From: Paraburkholderia tuberum STM678
GTDB lineage: Bacteria; Pseudomonadota; Gammaproteobacteria; Burkholderiales; Burkholderiaceae
Direction of reading: 5' to 3'
DNA: 64,000 nt
Assembly: GCF_902833905.1 (NCBI RefSeq)
Contig: NZ_CADFGP010000006.1
Location: forward strand, 62,001-126,000
Each line of letters begins with the position of its first letter. Position 1 is the first letter of the stretch. The notes under the pieces are model-generated. The model saw only the letters and a program-made list of their open reading frames with translations, was not told the origin of the DNA and ran no database searches. Shown piece by piece: positions 36,535-46,429 of the stretch. A program made the position numbers and the translations under genes.

Positions 36535-36840
36535 TTACTGGCCCTCCGCAACGCGCGTCACTTCGCCGTTCGTTCCTTCCTGCAACGCGATGCGCGCGGC
36601 TTGCGTCTGGCCGATCAGGCCTTTGTCCGGATACGAGGTGCGATTCAGTGAGGGCAGCGAGCCGTCGCGATACGCGGCGACCAGTTCGGCCTTGACCTCG
36701 GCGCGTGTCTTCGTGCTCGCGCTCGGCGCCGGTTGCGTGTCATACGTTCCCGCGCGGCCGATACCGCCGCCGCCTTGCGCAAATGCCGGAACGCTGACGA
36801 GCAGTGACAGAGCGAGGCCTGCCAACAGATTGCGTTTCAT
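36535..36840 (-). CDS. DUF4148 secreted protein (second copy)
   Basis: Predicted 101 residues with a signal peptide ending AFAQG. A glycine stretch leads to the DUF4148 motif (TRAEVKAELVAAYRDGSLPS) and a short tail. It is related to the copy at 23134. It may share a transcript with the 24-codon gene 77 bases downstream. Confidence 0.88.
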   Translation of the reverse strand: MKRNLLAGLALSLLVSVPAFAQGGGGIGRAGTYDTQPAPSASTKTRAEVKAELVAAYRDGSLPSLNRTSYPDKGLIGQTQAARIALQEGTNGEVTRVAEGQ

Positions 36841-37051
36841 GATTCACTCCTGTCGATTCATTGGCAGCGCGATGGCGCCGCGACAGGGTGAAATGTAGAC
36901 GTCGACGCGGTATGGATAAATCGCGGTTTTGCGAAATGAATTGTCGCGATTCAGGAACAATCGCGAGCGAGGCTTCATCGGGGCCGTGCGATTGCACGGT
37001 TGCCGCGGCATTGGCGCCGCGGCTGGAATTCACTGTTTCACTTCCCGTACT

Positions 37052-38056
37052 TCATGCGACCCATTCGGTCATCACCGGCGTGTCGAGTGCCGGCGCGGAC
37101 TCGCGCTGCTCGAATGTGCGCTTCGTGCAGGTGGCGTCGAGAGTGCCGCGTCCGCTCAGCAATGGGCAACGATCGAACAGCTCCGCGATCCAGTCTACGA
37201 AAACGCGGACTTTCGGCGACAGATGACGACTGTGCGGATAGACTGCCGAAATCGGCATCGGCAAGGGTTTCAAGTCCGGCAGTACTTCGACGAGCTGACC
37301 CGAGCCCAGATGCGGCAGCACCATGAAGCGCGCCGGCTGAATCAGACCGAAGCCTTCGAGTCCGCAGGTCACGTAGGCATCCGCGTCGTTGACCGACACG
37401 ATGCTTTTCATCTTCACTTCCACTTCGTTGCCGTTCACCAGGAACGCCCAGTCGAGCGTGCGTCCCGTGCGGCTCGAGAAGTAGTTGACGGCTTTGTGAT
37501 TGTCGAGATCTTCGAGCGAAGCGGGCACGCCCGCGCGCTTGATGTAGTCGGGCGACGCGCAGGTCACGCCCTCGAACAGACCGATGCGGCGCGCGACCAG
37601 CGACGAATCCTGCAACGCGCCGACACGCACCACGCAATCGACACCTTCTTGCAGCAGATCGACGGGCCGGTCGGTCAGGCCCAGTTGCAGATCGATGTCC
37701 GGATAGCGCATGTGGAATTCGCACAGCGACGGAATGACGAGCAGACGGCCAATCGAGCCCGGCATGTCGATGCGTAGCTTGCCGTGCGGCTTCTTGTTGC
37801 CGCTCTGGAAACTCGCCTCGGTCTCTTCGACATCCGCGAGGATGCGCACGCAGCGCTCGTAGTACGCGGCGCCATCGGGCGTCAGCGACAGACGGCGGGT
37901 GGTCCGGTGCATCAGCCGCGTGCCGAGAAACGCTTCGAGGTTCTGAATAATCGTAGTAACCGATGCGCGCGGCAGGTCGAGCGTTTCCGCTGCGCGGGTA
38001 AAGCTGTTGGTGTCGACGACGCGCGTGAACACTTGCATGGCCTGAAGCCGGTCCAT
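37052..38056 (-). CDS. ceoR: LysR-family regulator of the RND efflux operon (CeoR/BpeT type)
   Basis: The start at 38056 gives MDRLQAMQVFTRVVDTNSFTRAAETL, the standard LysR winged-helix beginning; a longer open frame from 38326 overlaps the divergent gene. Of 334 residues, about 90-300 form the effector-binding domain. It is divergent from llpE-RND genes, the same layout as ceoR in B. cenocepacia and bpeT in B. pseudomallei, where it controls efflux in response to salicylate-like inducers or by mutation. Confidence 0.88.
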   Translation of the reverse strand: MDRLQAMQVFTRVVDTNSFTRAAETLDLPRASVTTIIQNLEAFLGTRLMHRTTRRLSLTPDGAAYYERCVRILADVEETEASFQSGNKKPHGKLRIDMPGSIGRLLVIPSLCEFHMRYPDIDLQLGLTDRPVDLLQEGVDCVVRVGALQDSSLVARRIGLFEGVTCASPDYIKRAGVPASLEDLDNHKAVNYFSSRTGRTLDWAFLVNGNEVEVKMKSIVSVNDADAYVTCGLEGFGLIQPARFMVLPHLGSGQLVEVLPDLKPLPMPISAVYPHSRHLSPKVRVFVDWIAELFDRCPLLSGRGTLDATCTKRTFEQRESAPALDTPVMTEWVA

Positions 38057-38231
38057 TGCAAACCTCCAGAAGGGGCTGGTGCACAGGCGGGAATGGAGTC
38101 CGCGAAAACAATCACAACGGGATTGTTCAAAGGCACCGAATTGTGTTGCCGGATTATAGGCATTTATTTGCGAGTCTGCCGAACCCACAATTCGCACCAT
38201 TGAAGTTCTATGCGCATTTGCGCGGCTCGAC

Positions 38232-39098
38232 ATGGATGCATTCAAATCGCCGTACCCGCCTTTTTCCACCGGCGTTTCCGCCGAAGACACTGGCGCTGAG
38301 GCCAACGACCCGACACTTGAAGTCACCGACGTGGATATCGATGGGTACGCTCAACCCATTACGTTGCGGCTGTATCGGCTGACGAAAAAAACCGCGTTGC
38401 CGGTGCTGCTTTATTTTCACGGCGGCGGTTTTACGAAGGGTTCGATCGAGTGCGCGGACTTCGCCGCGCGGTATTTCGCGGAACACTTACCGGCGCTCGT
38501 GGTGTCGGTCGGCTATTCGCTCGCGCCGCGGTTTCCGTTTCCAGCCGCGCCGGAAGACGCGCATCGCGCGGCGCTGTGGGTGCAGACGCGGGCACGGGCA
38601 TTTGGTGGCAATAGCAGAAAGATCGGTGTGGCGGGCCATGACGCGGGCGGCCAACTCGCCAATTGTCTCGCGTTCATCGCGCGAGATCGTGGCGACGTGC
38701 CGATCAGCGCGCAGGCGCTGTTCGGCCCGATGCTGGATCCGAGCCTGACGCGGCTCGGCGACGAGCAGCGGCTCGGTTCCGACATCACCGCGCGCGAGTG
38801 CGCCGCGTGTTATCGCGCGTATCTGCCGCAAGCGTCTCAGCGCATGCATCCGTATGCGGCGCCGCTCGAATCGTCGCGGCTCGCCGGCTTGCCGGCCACG
38901 CTGATCGCGACCGCGCAGAACGACGTGCTGCACGTCGAGGCCGAGAAGTATGCAAGCAATCTGATCGACGCGGGCGTGCAGACCCAGGTGGTGCGCTTTC
39001 CGAGCGTGTCGCACGCGGCGCTCGCCGATCATCCGCCCGCTTTGCAGGAAGCGGTGCGCTTTTTCCAGTGGCGCTTCGACGCGCGCGCTCATCGATAA
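38232..39098 (+). CDS. llpE: Lipase-like protein LlpE of the efflux operon (nucleophile Ser replaced)
   Basis: Predicted 288 residues of the HSL-type alpha/beta hydrolase fold with HGGGF at 63-67. The elbow reads GHDAGG (135-140), with Asp at 137 where active relatives have Ser. The late His in SVSHAALADH is present. llpE is the first gene of the ceoAB-opcM/bpeEF-oprC operon in Burkholderia and is known there as lipase-like. The changed nucleophile suggests a non-hydrolytic or binding role. It lies 34 bases before the next gene. Confidence 0.85.
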   Translation: MDAFKSPYPPFSTGVSAEDTGAEANDPTLEVTDVDIDGYAQPITLRLYRLTKKTALPVLLYFHGGGFTKGSIECADFAARYFAEHLPALVVSVGYSLAPRFPFPAAPEDAHRAALWVQTRARAFGGNSRKIGVAGHDAGGQLANCLAFIARDRGDVPISAQALFGPMLDPSLTRLGDEQRLGSDITARECAACYRAYLPQASQRMHPYAAPLESSRLAGLPATLIATAQNDVLHVEAEKYASNLIDAGVQTQVVRFPSVSHAALADHPPALQEAVRFFQWRFDARAHR

Positions 39099-39132
39099 AC
39101 AGAAATTCAATCAACGATACCGGGAGCTACAC

Positions 39133-40353
39133 ATGACTATCCTTCCTCTTTCCCGCCGCCGCGTGGCGTTAGCCGCCGTGGTCGTCGTCGTCCTTGCCGG
39201 GCTTGGCACGTTCGGCGCGATTCGTGTCGATGCGAGCTCGCCGGCCGCACCCACCATCGTGCCGGAAGTGGACGTGGCGACCGTCGTGCAGAAGACGATC
39301 ACCGACTGGCAGTCTTATTCGGGCCGTCTCGAAGCCGTGCAGAAAGTGGACGTGCGTTCGCAGGTGCCGGGCACGATCGTGTCAGTGAACTTCAAGGACG
39401 GCGCGCTCGTGAAGCAGGGCGACACGCTGTTCGTGATCGATCCGCGTCCGTACGCGGCCGAAGTCGATCGCGCGCAAGCGCAGCTCGCGGCCGCGCAGGC
39501 ACGCACCGGCTACACGCAAAGCGACTGGGAACGCGCGCAACGGCTGATCGTCGACAACGCGATCGCCAAACGCGACTACGACGAGAAGCAGAACGCCGCG
39601 CGCGAGGCGAGCGCGAACCTGAAGGCCGCGCAAGCCGCGCTGGAAACCGCGCGCATCAATCTCGGCTACACGAAGATCGTCGCGCCGGTGTCGGGCCGCG
39701 TGTCGCGCGCGGAGATCACGGTCGGCAACGTGGTGTCGGCGGGCGCCAGTTCGGTGCCGCTGACGACGCTCGTGTCGGTGTCGCCGATCTACGCGTCGTT
39801 CGACGCGGACGAGCAGACCTACCTGCAATACCTGAGCCGCGCGAAGGACGGCAGCAAGGTGCCGGTCGAACTCGGTCTCGCCGATGAATCCGGCTACTCG
39901 CGCAGCGGCACGATCGAGTCGGTCGACAACCGGCTCGACACGTCGTCGGGCACGATCCGCGTGCGCGCGAAGTTCGACAACGCGGACGGCGCGCTGATTC
40001 CGGGCCTCTACGCGCGCCTCAAGGTGGGGGGCAGCGCACCGCATCCGGCGCTGTTGATCGACGATGCTGCGGTCGGCACCGACCAGGACAAGAAGTTCGT
40101 GCTGGTCGTCGATCAGGGCAACCACGTCGTTTATCGCGGGATCACGACGGGTTCGATGCAAGGCAATCTGCGCGTCGTCAAGGACGGTTTGAAGCCGGGC
40201 GATCGGATCGTCGTCAACGGCGTTCAGCGTGTGCGTCCCGGCGACATGGTGCGCGCGCACATGGTGCCGATGACGACCGACGACGACCCGAACAGCGCAG
40301 CGCTCGCGCAGTCGCGTGCCAAGGCCGAGGCCGGCGCGAAAGGCAATTCGTGA
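39133..40353 (+). CDS. ceoA: RND efflux membrane fusion protein (CeoA/BpeE type)
   Basis: Predicted 406 residues. An N-terminal signal/anchor (residues 10-35) is followed by a lipoyl half-motif (VDVRSQVPGTIVSVNFKDGA), a coiled-coil hairpin (about 90-160), the second lipoyl half (IVAPVSGRVSRAEITVGNVV) and beta-barrel domains. No lipobox Cys, so it is held by its N-terminal helix. It links the inner-membrane pump to the outer-membrane channel. Confidence 0.93.
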   Translation: MTILPLSRRRVALAAVVVVVLAGLGTFGAIRVDASSPAAPTIVPEVDVATVVQKTITDWQSYSGRLEAVQKVDVRSQVPGTIVSVNFKDGALVKQGDTLFVIDPRPYAAEVDRAQAQLAAAQARTGYTQSDWERAQRLIVDNAIAKRDYDEKQNAAREASANLKAAQAALETARINLGYTKIVAPVSGRVSRAEITVGNVVSAGASSVPLTTLVSVSPIYASFDADEQTYLQYLSRAKDGSKVPVELGLADESGYSRSGTIESVDNRLDTSSGTIRVRAKFDNADGALIPGLYARLKVGGSAPHPALLIDDAAVGTDQDKKFVLVVDQGNHVVYRGITTGSMQGNLRVVKDGLKPGDRIVVNGVQRVRPGDMVRAHMVPMTTDDDPNSAALAQSRAKAEAGAKGNS

Positions 40354-40396
40354 GCCGCATGCTCCAACGCGCATGCTCCAACGTTAAGAGCTTCCA

Positions 40397-43300
40397 ATGA
40401 ACATATCCAAATTCTTCATCGATCGCCCGATCTTCGCAGGCGTGCTATCGGTATTGATCCTGCTCGGGGGCATCATCTCGCTGTTCAAGCTGCCCATTTC
40501 CGAGTATCCGGAAGTGGTGCCGCCTTCGGTGGTGGTGCACGCGCAGTATCCGGGCGCGAATCCGAAGGTGATCGCCGAGGCGGTCGCCGCGCCGCTCGAA
40601 GAGCAGATCAATGGTGTCGAGAACATGTTGTACATGCAGTCGCAGGCCAATAGCGACGGCAATCTGACGCTGACGGTCACGTTCAAGCTCGGCACCAATC
40701 CCGACCTCGCGACGCAGCTCGTGCAGAACCGCGTCAATCAGGCGCTGCCGCGTCTGCCGGAAGACGTGCAGCGGCTCGGCGTGACGACGATCAAGAGTTC
40801 GCCGACGTTGACGATGGTCGTGCACCTGATCTCGCCGAACGATCGCTACGACATGACGTATCTGCGCAATTACGCGCTGCTCAACGTGAAGGATCGGCTC
40901 GCGCGGATTCAAGGCGTCGGCGAAGTGCAGCTGTGGGGCTCGGGCGATTACGCAATGCGTATCTGGCTCGATCCGCAGAAAGTCGCGCAGCGCGGTCTCA
41001 CGGCGACCGAAGTCGTCAACGCGATCCGCGAGCAGAACATCCAGGTCGCGGCCGGTGTGATCGGTGCATCGCCGTCGGTGCCGGGCACGCAGTTGCAGTT
41101 GTCGGTGAATGCGCGCGGCCGTTTGAAGACCGAGGGCGAATTCGGCGACATCATCGTGAAGACCGCGCCCGACGGCGGCGTGACCTATCTGCGCGATATC
41201 GCCCGGATCGAGCTCGCGGCGTCGGAATATGGCCTGCGTTCGCTGCTCGACAACAAGCCCGCGGTTGCGCTCGCGATCAATCAGGCGCCGGGTGCGAACT
41301 CGCTCGCGATTTCAGAGCAGGTGCGCGCGGCGATGAAGGAACTCGCCGAAGACATGCCGGCCGGCGTCGAATACCGGATTGTCTACGACCCGACGCAGTT
41401 CGTGCGTTCGAGTATCGAGGCGGTGATCCATACGCTGCTCGAAGCGATCGCGCTGGTCGTGATCGTCGTGATCGTGTTCCTGCAGACGTGGCGCGCGTCG
41501 ATCATTCCGTTGATCGCGGTGCCGGTGTCGATCGTCGGCACGTTCTCGCTGCTGCTTGCGTTCGGCTTCTCGATCAACGCGTTGTCGCTGTTCGGCATGG
41601 TGCTCGCGATCGGCATCGTGGTCGACGATGCGATCGTCGTGGTGGAGAACGTCGAGCGCAACATCGGAAGCGGGCTCAGTGCGCGCGAGGCGACCTACAA
41701 GGCGATGCGCGAAGTGAGCGGGCCGATCATCGCGATTGCGCTGACGCTCGTCGCCGTGTTCGTGCCGCTCGCGTTCATGACGGGTCTCACGGGCCAGTTC
41801 TACAAGCAGTTCGCGATGACCATTGCGATCTCGACGGTGATCTCGGCGTTCAATTCGCTGACGCTGTCGCCGGCGTTGTCCGCGCTGCTGCTGCGCAGCC
41901 ATGGCGAGAAGGAAGACTGGCTGACGCGTGTGATGAACCGTGTGCTCGGCGGCTTCTTCAAGCGTTTCAACAAGGTCTTTCATCGCGGTTCGGAAGCGTA
42001 TGGCCGCGGGGTGAGCGGCGTGCTGCGCCGCAAGGGCGCGATGCTCGCGGTGTACGCGATCCTCGTCGGTGCAACCGTGTTGATGGCGCGGGTCGTGCCG
42101 GGCGGCTTCGTGCCCGCGCAGGACAAGGAGTATCTGATCGCGTTCGCGCAGTTGCCGAACGGTGCCTCGCTCGATCGCACGGAGAGGGTGATCCGCGATA
42201 TGAGCGCGATCGCGCTGAAGCAGCCGGGCGTGGAAAGCGCGGTGGCCTTCCCTGGTCTGTCGGTGAATGGCTTCACGAATAGTTCGAGCGCGGGCATCGT
42301 GTTCGTCACGCTGAAGCCGTTCAAGGAGCGCGGCAACAAGAAGCTCTCGGCAGGCGCGATTGCCGGTGCGCTGAACCAGCAGTACGGCGCGATCAAGGAC
42401 TCGTTCGTCGCGGTGTTCCCGCCGCCGCCGGTGCTCGGGCTCGGCACGCTCGGCGGCTTCAAGATGCAGCTCGAAGATCACGGCGCGCTCGGTTACGCGG
42501 AACTCAACAAGGCTGCCGAAGCATTCGTGAAGCGCGCGGCGCAAACGCCCGAACTTGGGCCGACCTTCTCCAGCTATCAGATCAACGTGCCGCAGCTGAA
42601 CGTCGATCTCGATCGCGTGAAGGCGAAGCAGCTCGGCGTGTCGGTCACGGACGTGTTCGACACGATGCAGATCTATCTGGGCTCGCTGTACGTGAACGAC
42701 TTCAACCGCTTCGGTCGCGTGTATCAGGTGCGCGTGCAGGCGGATGCGCCGTTCCGTCAACGCGCCGACGATATCCTGCAACTGAAGACGCGCAACGCGG
42801 CGGGCGAGATGGTGCCGTTGTCGTCGCTCGTCACGGTGACGCCGACCTACGGACCGGAGATGGTGGTGCGCTACAACGGCTACACGGCCGCCGACATCAA
42901 CGGCGGCCCGGCGCCCGGCTTTTCGTCGGGACAGGCGCAGGCCGCGGCCGAACGCGTGGCCGCCGAGGTGCTGCCGCGCGGCGTGAAGCTCGAGTGGACC
43001 GACCTCACGTATCAGCAGATCCTCGCCGGCAATGCGGGCATGTGGGTGTTCCCGATCAGCGTGCTGCTCGTGTTCCTCGTGCTCGCCGCGCTGTACGAAA
43101 GCCTGACGCTGCCGCTCGCCGTGATCCTGATCGTGCCGATGAGCGTGCTGTCCGCGCTGACCGGCGTGTGGCTCACCGGTGGCGACAACAACATCTTCAC
43201 GCAGATCGGTTTGATGGTACTGGTGGGCTTGTCCGCGAAGAACGCGATCCTGATCGTCGAGTTTGCGCGTGAGCTCGAACACGACGGACGCAGTCCGCTG

Positions 43301-43582
43301 CAGGCCGCGATCGAAGCGAGCCGTCTGCGTCTGCGGCCGATTCTGATGACGTCGATCGCCTTCATCATGGGCGTGGTGCCGCTGGTGTTGTCGAGCGGCG
43401 CGGGCTCGGAGATGCGTCACGCGATGGGCGTCGCGGTGTTCTTCGGCATGCTCGGCGTCACGCTGTTCGGCCTGATGCTGACGCCGGTGTTCTATGTGGT
43501 GCTGCGTTCGCTCGCGGGCGGGACGATTCACGTCGCGCAGAAAGATGCGCCGCGCTATGGCGCGCCCGTTACGGACGCCTGA
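40397..43582 (+). CDS. ceoB: RND multidrug efflux pump (CeoB/BpeF type)
   Basis: Predicted 1061 residues, full HAE1/AcrB length. N-terminal start MNISKFFIDRPIFAGVLSVL, twelve membrane helices in two halves with large periplasmic loops, and the proton-relay Asp pair in GIVVDDAIVVVENVER. The second half has GLSAKNAILIVEFAREL. In Burkholderia this pump exports chloramphenicol, trimethoprim and fluoroquinolones; the substrate range here is inferred from position. It follows the fusion protein by 43 bases. Confidence 0.95.
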   Translation: MNISKFFIDRPIFAGVLSVLILLGGIISLFKLPISEYPEVVPPSVVVHAQYPGANPKVIAEAVAAPLEEQINGVENMLYMQSQANSDGNLTLTVTFKLGTNPDLATQLVQNRVNQALPRLPEDVQRLGVTTIKSSPTLTMVVHLISPNDRYDMTYLRNYALLNVKDRLARIQGVGEVQLWGSGDYAMRIWLDPQKVAQRGLTATEVVNAIREQNIQVAAGVIGASPSVPGTQLQLSVNARGRLKTEGEFGDIIVKTAPDGGVTYLRDIARIELAASEYGLRSLLDNKPAVALAINQAPGANSLAISEQVRAAMKELAEDMPAGVEYRIVYDPTQFVRSSIEAVIHTLLEAIALVVIVVIVFLQTWRASIIPLIAVPVSIVGTFSLLLAFGFSINALSLFGMVLAIGIVVDDAIVVVENVERNIGSGLSAREATYKAMREVSGPIIAIALTLVAVFVPLAFMTGLTGQFYKQFAMTIAISTVISAFNSLTLSPALSALLLRSHGEKEDWLTRVMNRVLGGFFKRFNKVFHRGSEAYGRGVSGVLRRKGAMLAVYAILVGATVLMARVVPGGFVPAQDKEYLIAFAQLPNGASLDRTERVIRDMSAIALKQPGVESAVAFPGLSVNGFTNSSSAGIVFVTLKPFKERGNKKLSAGAIAGALNQQYGAIKDSFVAVFPPPPVLGLGTLGGFKMQLEDHGALGYAELNKAAEAFVKRAAQTPELGPTFSSYQINVPQLNVDLDRVKAKQLGVSVTDVFDTMQIYLGSLYVNDFNRFGRVYQVRVQADAPFRQRADDILQLKTRNAAGEMVPLSSLVTVTPTYGPEMVVRYNGYTAADINGGPAPGFSSGQAQAAAERVAAEVLPRGVKLEWTDLTYQQILAGNAGMWVFPISVLLVFLVLAALYESLTLPLAVILIVPMSVLSALTGVWLTGGDNNIFTQIGLMVLVGLSAKNAILIVEFARELEHDGRSPLQAAIEASRLRLRPILMTSIAFIMGVVPLVLSSGAGSEMRHAMGVAVFFGMLGVTLFGLMLTPVFYVVLRSLAGGTIHVAQKDAPRYGAPVTDA

Positions 43583-43595
43583 GGAGAAAACAACA

Positions 43596-45263
43596 ATGAA
43601 ACGCTTTGAATCTCGCTTTGACTCTTTGCGCGGATGGGGCCGCGCGGCCGCGAGCGGTTTGCTGATCGCCCTGCTGGCCGCTTGTTCAGTCGAGCCGACG
43701 TACAAGCGTCCCGACGTCGATACGCCGGCGGCGTTCAAGGAAGCGCCCGCGATGGCGACGTCGGCTGCGGCGGCGTCGGGCGTGGCGGCTGGTTCGGCCG
43801 CGCCGGCGCAAAACACCGGCACGTGGAAGCCGGCCCAGCCCGCCGACGACGCCCTGCGTGGCGAATGGTGGAAGGTGTTCGGCGACCCGCAGCTCGACGC
43901 GCTCGAAGAGCAGGCCGCCGCCGCGAACCAGGACCTGAAGGCCGCAGCCGCGCGCGTGCAGCAGGCGCGCGCGGTCACGCAGGCGGCGAAGTCCGACTGG
44001 TTCCCGAAGCTCGACGCGGGCTTCGGCCCGACCCGGGAGCGTGCGTCGGCGGCGTCGCAATTCCTGCCGGACAGCGCGGGCGGCACGACGGGCACGATCT
44101 GGCGCGCGCAGGTCGGCGCGTCGTATGAGGCCGATCTGTTCGGGCGGGTCAGCTCGAACGTGAACGCGTCGCGCTCGGACGAACAGCAGAGCGAAGCGCT
44201 GTTTCGCTCGGTGCAACTGTCGTTGCAGGCCGATGTCGCGCAGAACTACTTCCAGTTGCGCGAGCTCGACACCGACCAGGATCTGTATCGCCGCACCGTC
44301 GCGTTGCGCGAGGACACGCTGAAGCTCGTCGAGCGGCGCTTCAAGGAAGGCGATATCAGCGAGCTGGATCTGTCGCGCTCGCGTAACGAGCTCGCGAGCG
44401 CGCGTGCCGATGCGGTCGGCGTCGCGCGGCAACGGGCGGCCTCGGAGCATAGCCTCGCGATTCTGCTCGGCAAGCCGCCCGCGGATTTCTCGTTCGCGGA
44501 AGAACCGCTCGCGCCGGTGGCGGTGCGCGTGCCGCCGGGTTTGCCGTCGGCGCTGCTCGAACGCAGGCCGGACATCGCGGCAGCCGAACGCGCGATGCAG
44601 GCAGCGAATGCGCGCGTCGGGCTCGCGAAGTCGGCGTTCTTCCCGAAGCTTGACATCACGGGCGCGTTCGGCTTTGAATCGGCGACGCTCGGCGATCTGT
44701 TCATGTGGTCGAGCCGCGCGTTCATCCTCGGTCCGTTCGCGGGTACCGCGCTGACGGTGCCGATCTTCGACGGCGGCCGCCGCAAGGCCAATCTCGCGCA
44801 GGCCCGTTCGAAGTACGACGAGGACGTCGCGCAATATCGCCAGCAGGTGCTCGTGGCGTTCCGTGAAGTCGAGGACAATCTTGCCGATCTGCGCTTGCTC
44901 GACGATCAGATGCGCGAGCAGAACGACGCGGTCGATGCGTCGCAGCGCGCCGCGCATCTGTCGCGCACGCAGTACACGGAGGGCGCGGTCAGCTATCTCG
45001 ACGTGATCGATGGCGAGCGGCAGGTGCTGCAGTCGCAATTGCAGGCGAGCCATCTGGCGGGCACGCAGGCGGTCGCGACCGTGAATCTGATTCGCGCGCT
45101 CGGTGGCGGTTGGGGCGATGTGACGGCGGGGGATACGGCGGTGGGGGCGGCGCCGGTGCCGGTTGGTGCTTCCGGCGGCGCGGCGGCTTCGCTGGCTGCG
45201 GCTTCCGGCTCTGCGGCCGGAGCCGCATCGGTTTCAGCGCAGCAGCAGGTGGCGAAGCGCTGA
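43596..45263 (+). CDS. opcM: Outer-membrane efflux lipoprotein (OpcM/OprC type)
   Basis: The ATG at 43596 has a ribosome site (ggaga) and gives a lipoprotein signal peptide with lipobox LLAAC (C30). The 555 residues carry two OEP repeats typical of NodT/OprM channels (WWKVFGDPQLDALEEQA ... SYEADLFGRV ... LERRPDIAAAERAMQAANARVG). The Ala/Gly-rich C-terminus (about 520-555) is low complexity. Last gene of the efflux operon. Confidence 0.93.
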   Translation: MKRFESRFDSLRGWGRAAASGLLIALLAACSVEPTYKRPDVDTPAAFKEAPAMATSAAAASGVAAGSAAPAQNTGTWKPAQPADDALRGEWWKVFGDPQLDALEEQAAAANQDLKAAAARVQQARAVTQAAKSDWFPKLDAGFGPTRERASAASQFLPDSAGGTTGTIWRAQVGASYEADLFGRVSSNVNASRSDEQQSEALFRSVQLSLQADVAQNYFQLRELDTDQDLYRRTVALREDTLKLVERRFKEGDISELDLSRSRNELASARADAVGVARQRAASEHSLAILLGKPPADFSFAEEPLAPVAVRVPPGLPSALLERRPDIAAAERAMQAANARVGLAKSAFFPKLDITGAFGFESATLGDLFMWSSRAFILGPFAGTALTVPIFDGGRRKANLAQARSKYDEDVAQYRQQVLVAFREVEDNLADLRLLDDQMREQNDAVDASQRAAHLSRTQYTEGAVSYLDVIDGERQVLQSQLQASHLAGTQAVATVNLIRALGGGWGDVTAGDTAVGAAPVPVGASGGAAASLAAASGSAAGAASVSAQQQVAKR

Positions 45264-45305
45264 ATTCCTAAGCCTGTTGGCAAGCGCTTCATCGACCTCA
45301 TCAAC

Positions 45306-45705
45306 GACGCTTGGCATTATCGGCGCGACGGTGATGCCGCATAACCTGTATCTGCACTCGTCGATCGTGCAGACCCGCGCGGTGAAGCGCGATCCGGCCA
45401 GCATCCGCTCGGCGATCGGCATGTCACGCATCGACACGATCGCATCGCTCGTGATCGCGGCGCTGATCGGTGTGCAGATGCTCGGCAATGCCGCGGTTGG
45501 CCAACTGCTCGTCGCGAGTCAGGTCGTGCTGAGCCTGCAACTGCCGTTCGCGCTGTATCTGCTGATCCGCATGACGAGCGACCGATCGCTGATGGGCGAA
45601 TTCGCCAACACGCTGCCGACGCGCCTGCTCGTGTGGACGCTGTTTGTTGCGATCAGTGCGGCGAATCTGTGGCTCGTTGCCCAGACGGTGGGGCTGGCCG
45701 GTTGA
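45306..45705 (+). pseudogene. mntH: mntH/Nramp transporter remnant with internal deletion
   Basis: The frame begins abruptly at LGIIGATVMPHNLYLHSS, the diagnostic helix-6 motif of Nramp Mn2+ transporters. It continues to IDTIASLVIAALI, then jumps to AAVGQLLVASQVVLSLQLPF and a normal C-terminal helix (MTSDRSLMG, FVAISAANLWLVAQTVG). Roughly 120 residues in between and the whole N-terminal half are missing. It lies 42 bases after opcM with no start codon of its own. Confidence 0.8.
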
Positions 45706-45752
45706 TCTGAACGACCGGTATTCGGCACGCCCGTTTGCCCGGCGCGAAGGCG

Positions 45753-45785
45753 AAAAAAAATCCGCGCAGTTCAATCACTGCGCGG
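45753..45785 (-). terminator. Terminator for flhDC
   Basis: A 9-bp perfect stem (CCGCGCAGT at 45762-45770 with its complement at 45777-45785) with a 6-base loop is followed, on the minus strand, by a run of eight or nine T. It lies 60 bases past the flhC stop. Confidence 0.9.
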
Positions 45786-45845
45786 AATCATGTGAGCTTC
45801 GGTTTGAATCGGGTCGAGCGCGTCTCGCGACGGCGAATCGATCGG

Positions 45846-46415
45846 TCAAGCGGCCTGCGCAACCTGCGCCGCATCGAGCGCTTCCCGGCGCGCGGCTGCT
45901 GCCTTCTTCGTCTTGCCGGCACGCGACGGCGGCTGGCAGGCGCCGCACACGACGTTGTGCTGCAGGTCGTGCTTGTGCGCGACGAACTTGCCGGTACAGC
46001 GGCAGCATCTGGTCAACTGCAGGATGTCGGCGTCGAAGAAACGCACCAGCGTCCACGCGCGCGTCAGATCGAGCACCGGCTCGGTTTCGCTGTGCTGACA
46101 GTGTTCGAGATACAGCCGATAGCCCTTGGTCAGCGCATCCAGATGCGAGCAGCGCGCTTCGTTCTTGAGGAACAGGTACGTGTTGTAGAACAGCGACGCG
46201 TGAATGTTCGCGAGCCACGTCATGTACCAGTCCGCCGAGAACGGCAGCATGCCCTTGGGCGGCGATACGCCCTTGACCTCGCGATACAGGCGGATCATAC
46301 GGTCGCGCGACAGCGTCAACTCGCTCTCGAGCACCTGCATGCGGGCGCCGAGCTCGATCAGTGCGATCGCGCGAAATACTTCCTGTGCATCTTCGGTCAG
46401 GCTTCGCTTGAGCAT
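45846..46415 (-). CDS. flhC: Flagellar master regulator subunit FlhC
   Basis: The start at 46415 (MLKRSLTEDAQEVFRAIALIELGARMQVL) matches known FlhC proteins and has a ribosome site (gaggtg); the longer frame overlaps flhD. The 189 residues contain the four-cysteine zinc site (CCRC ... VVCGAC). FlhC with FlhD forms the FlhD4C2 activator of flagellar class II promoters. The C-terminal basic tail (AGKTKKAAAARREAL) is as in Burkholderia. Confidence 0.95.
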   Translation of the reverse strand: MLKRSLTEDAQEVFRAIALIELGARMQVLESELTLSRDRMIRLYREVKGVSPPKGMLPFSADWYMTWLANIHASLFYNTYLFLKNEARCSHLDALTKGYRLYLEHCQHSETEPVLDLTRAWTLVRFFDADILQLTRCCRCTGKFVAHKHDLQHNVVCGACQPPSRAGKTKKAAAARREALDAAQVAQAA

Positions 46416-46429
46416 TGCAGTCACCTCGA

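Noticed and set aside
41312..44095. Open frame of 927 codons antisense to the RND pump and its outer-membrane channel
   Set aside because: Crosses two well-recognised genes and has the composition (R, H, D, Q) of a GC-driven shadow.
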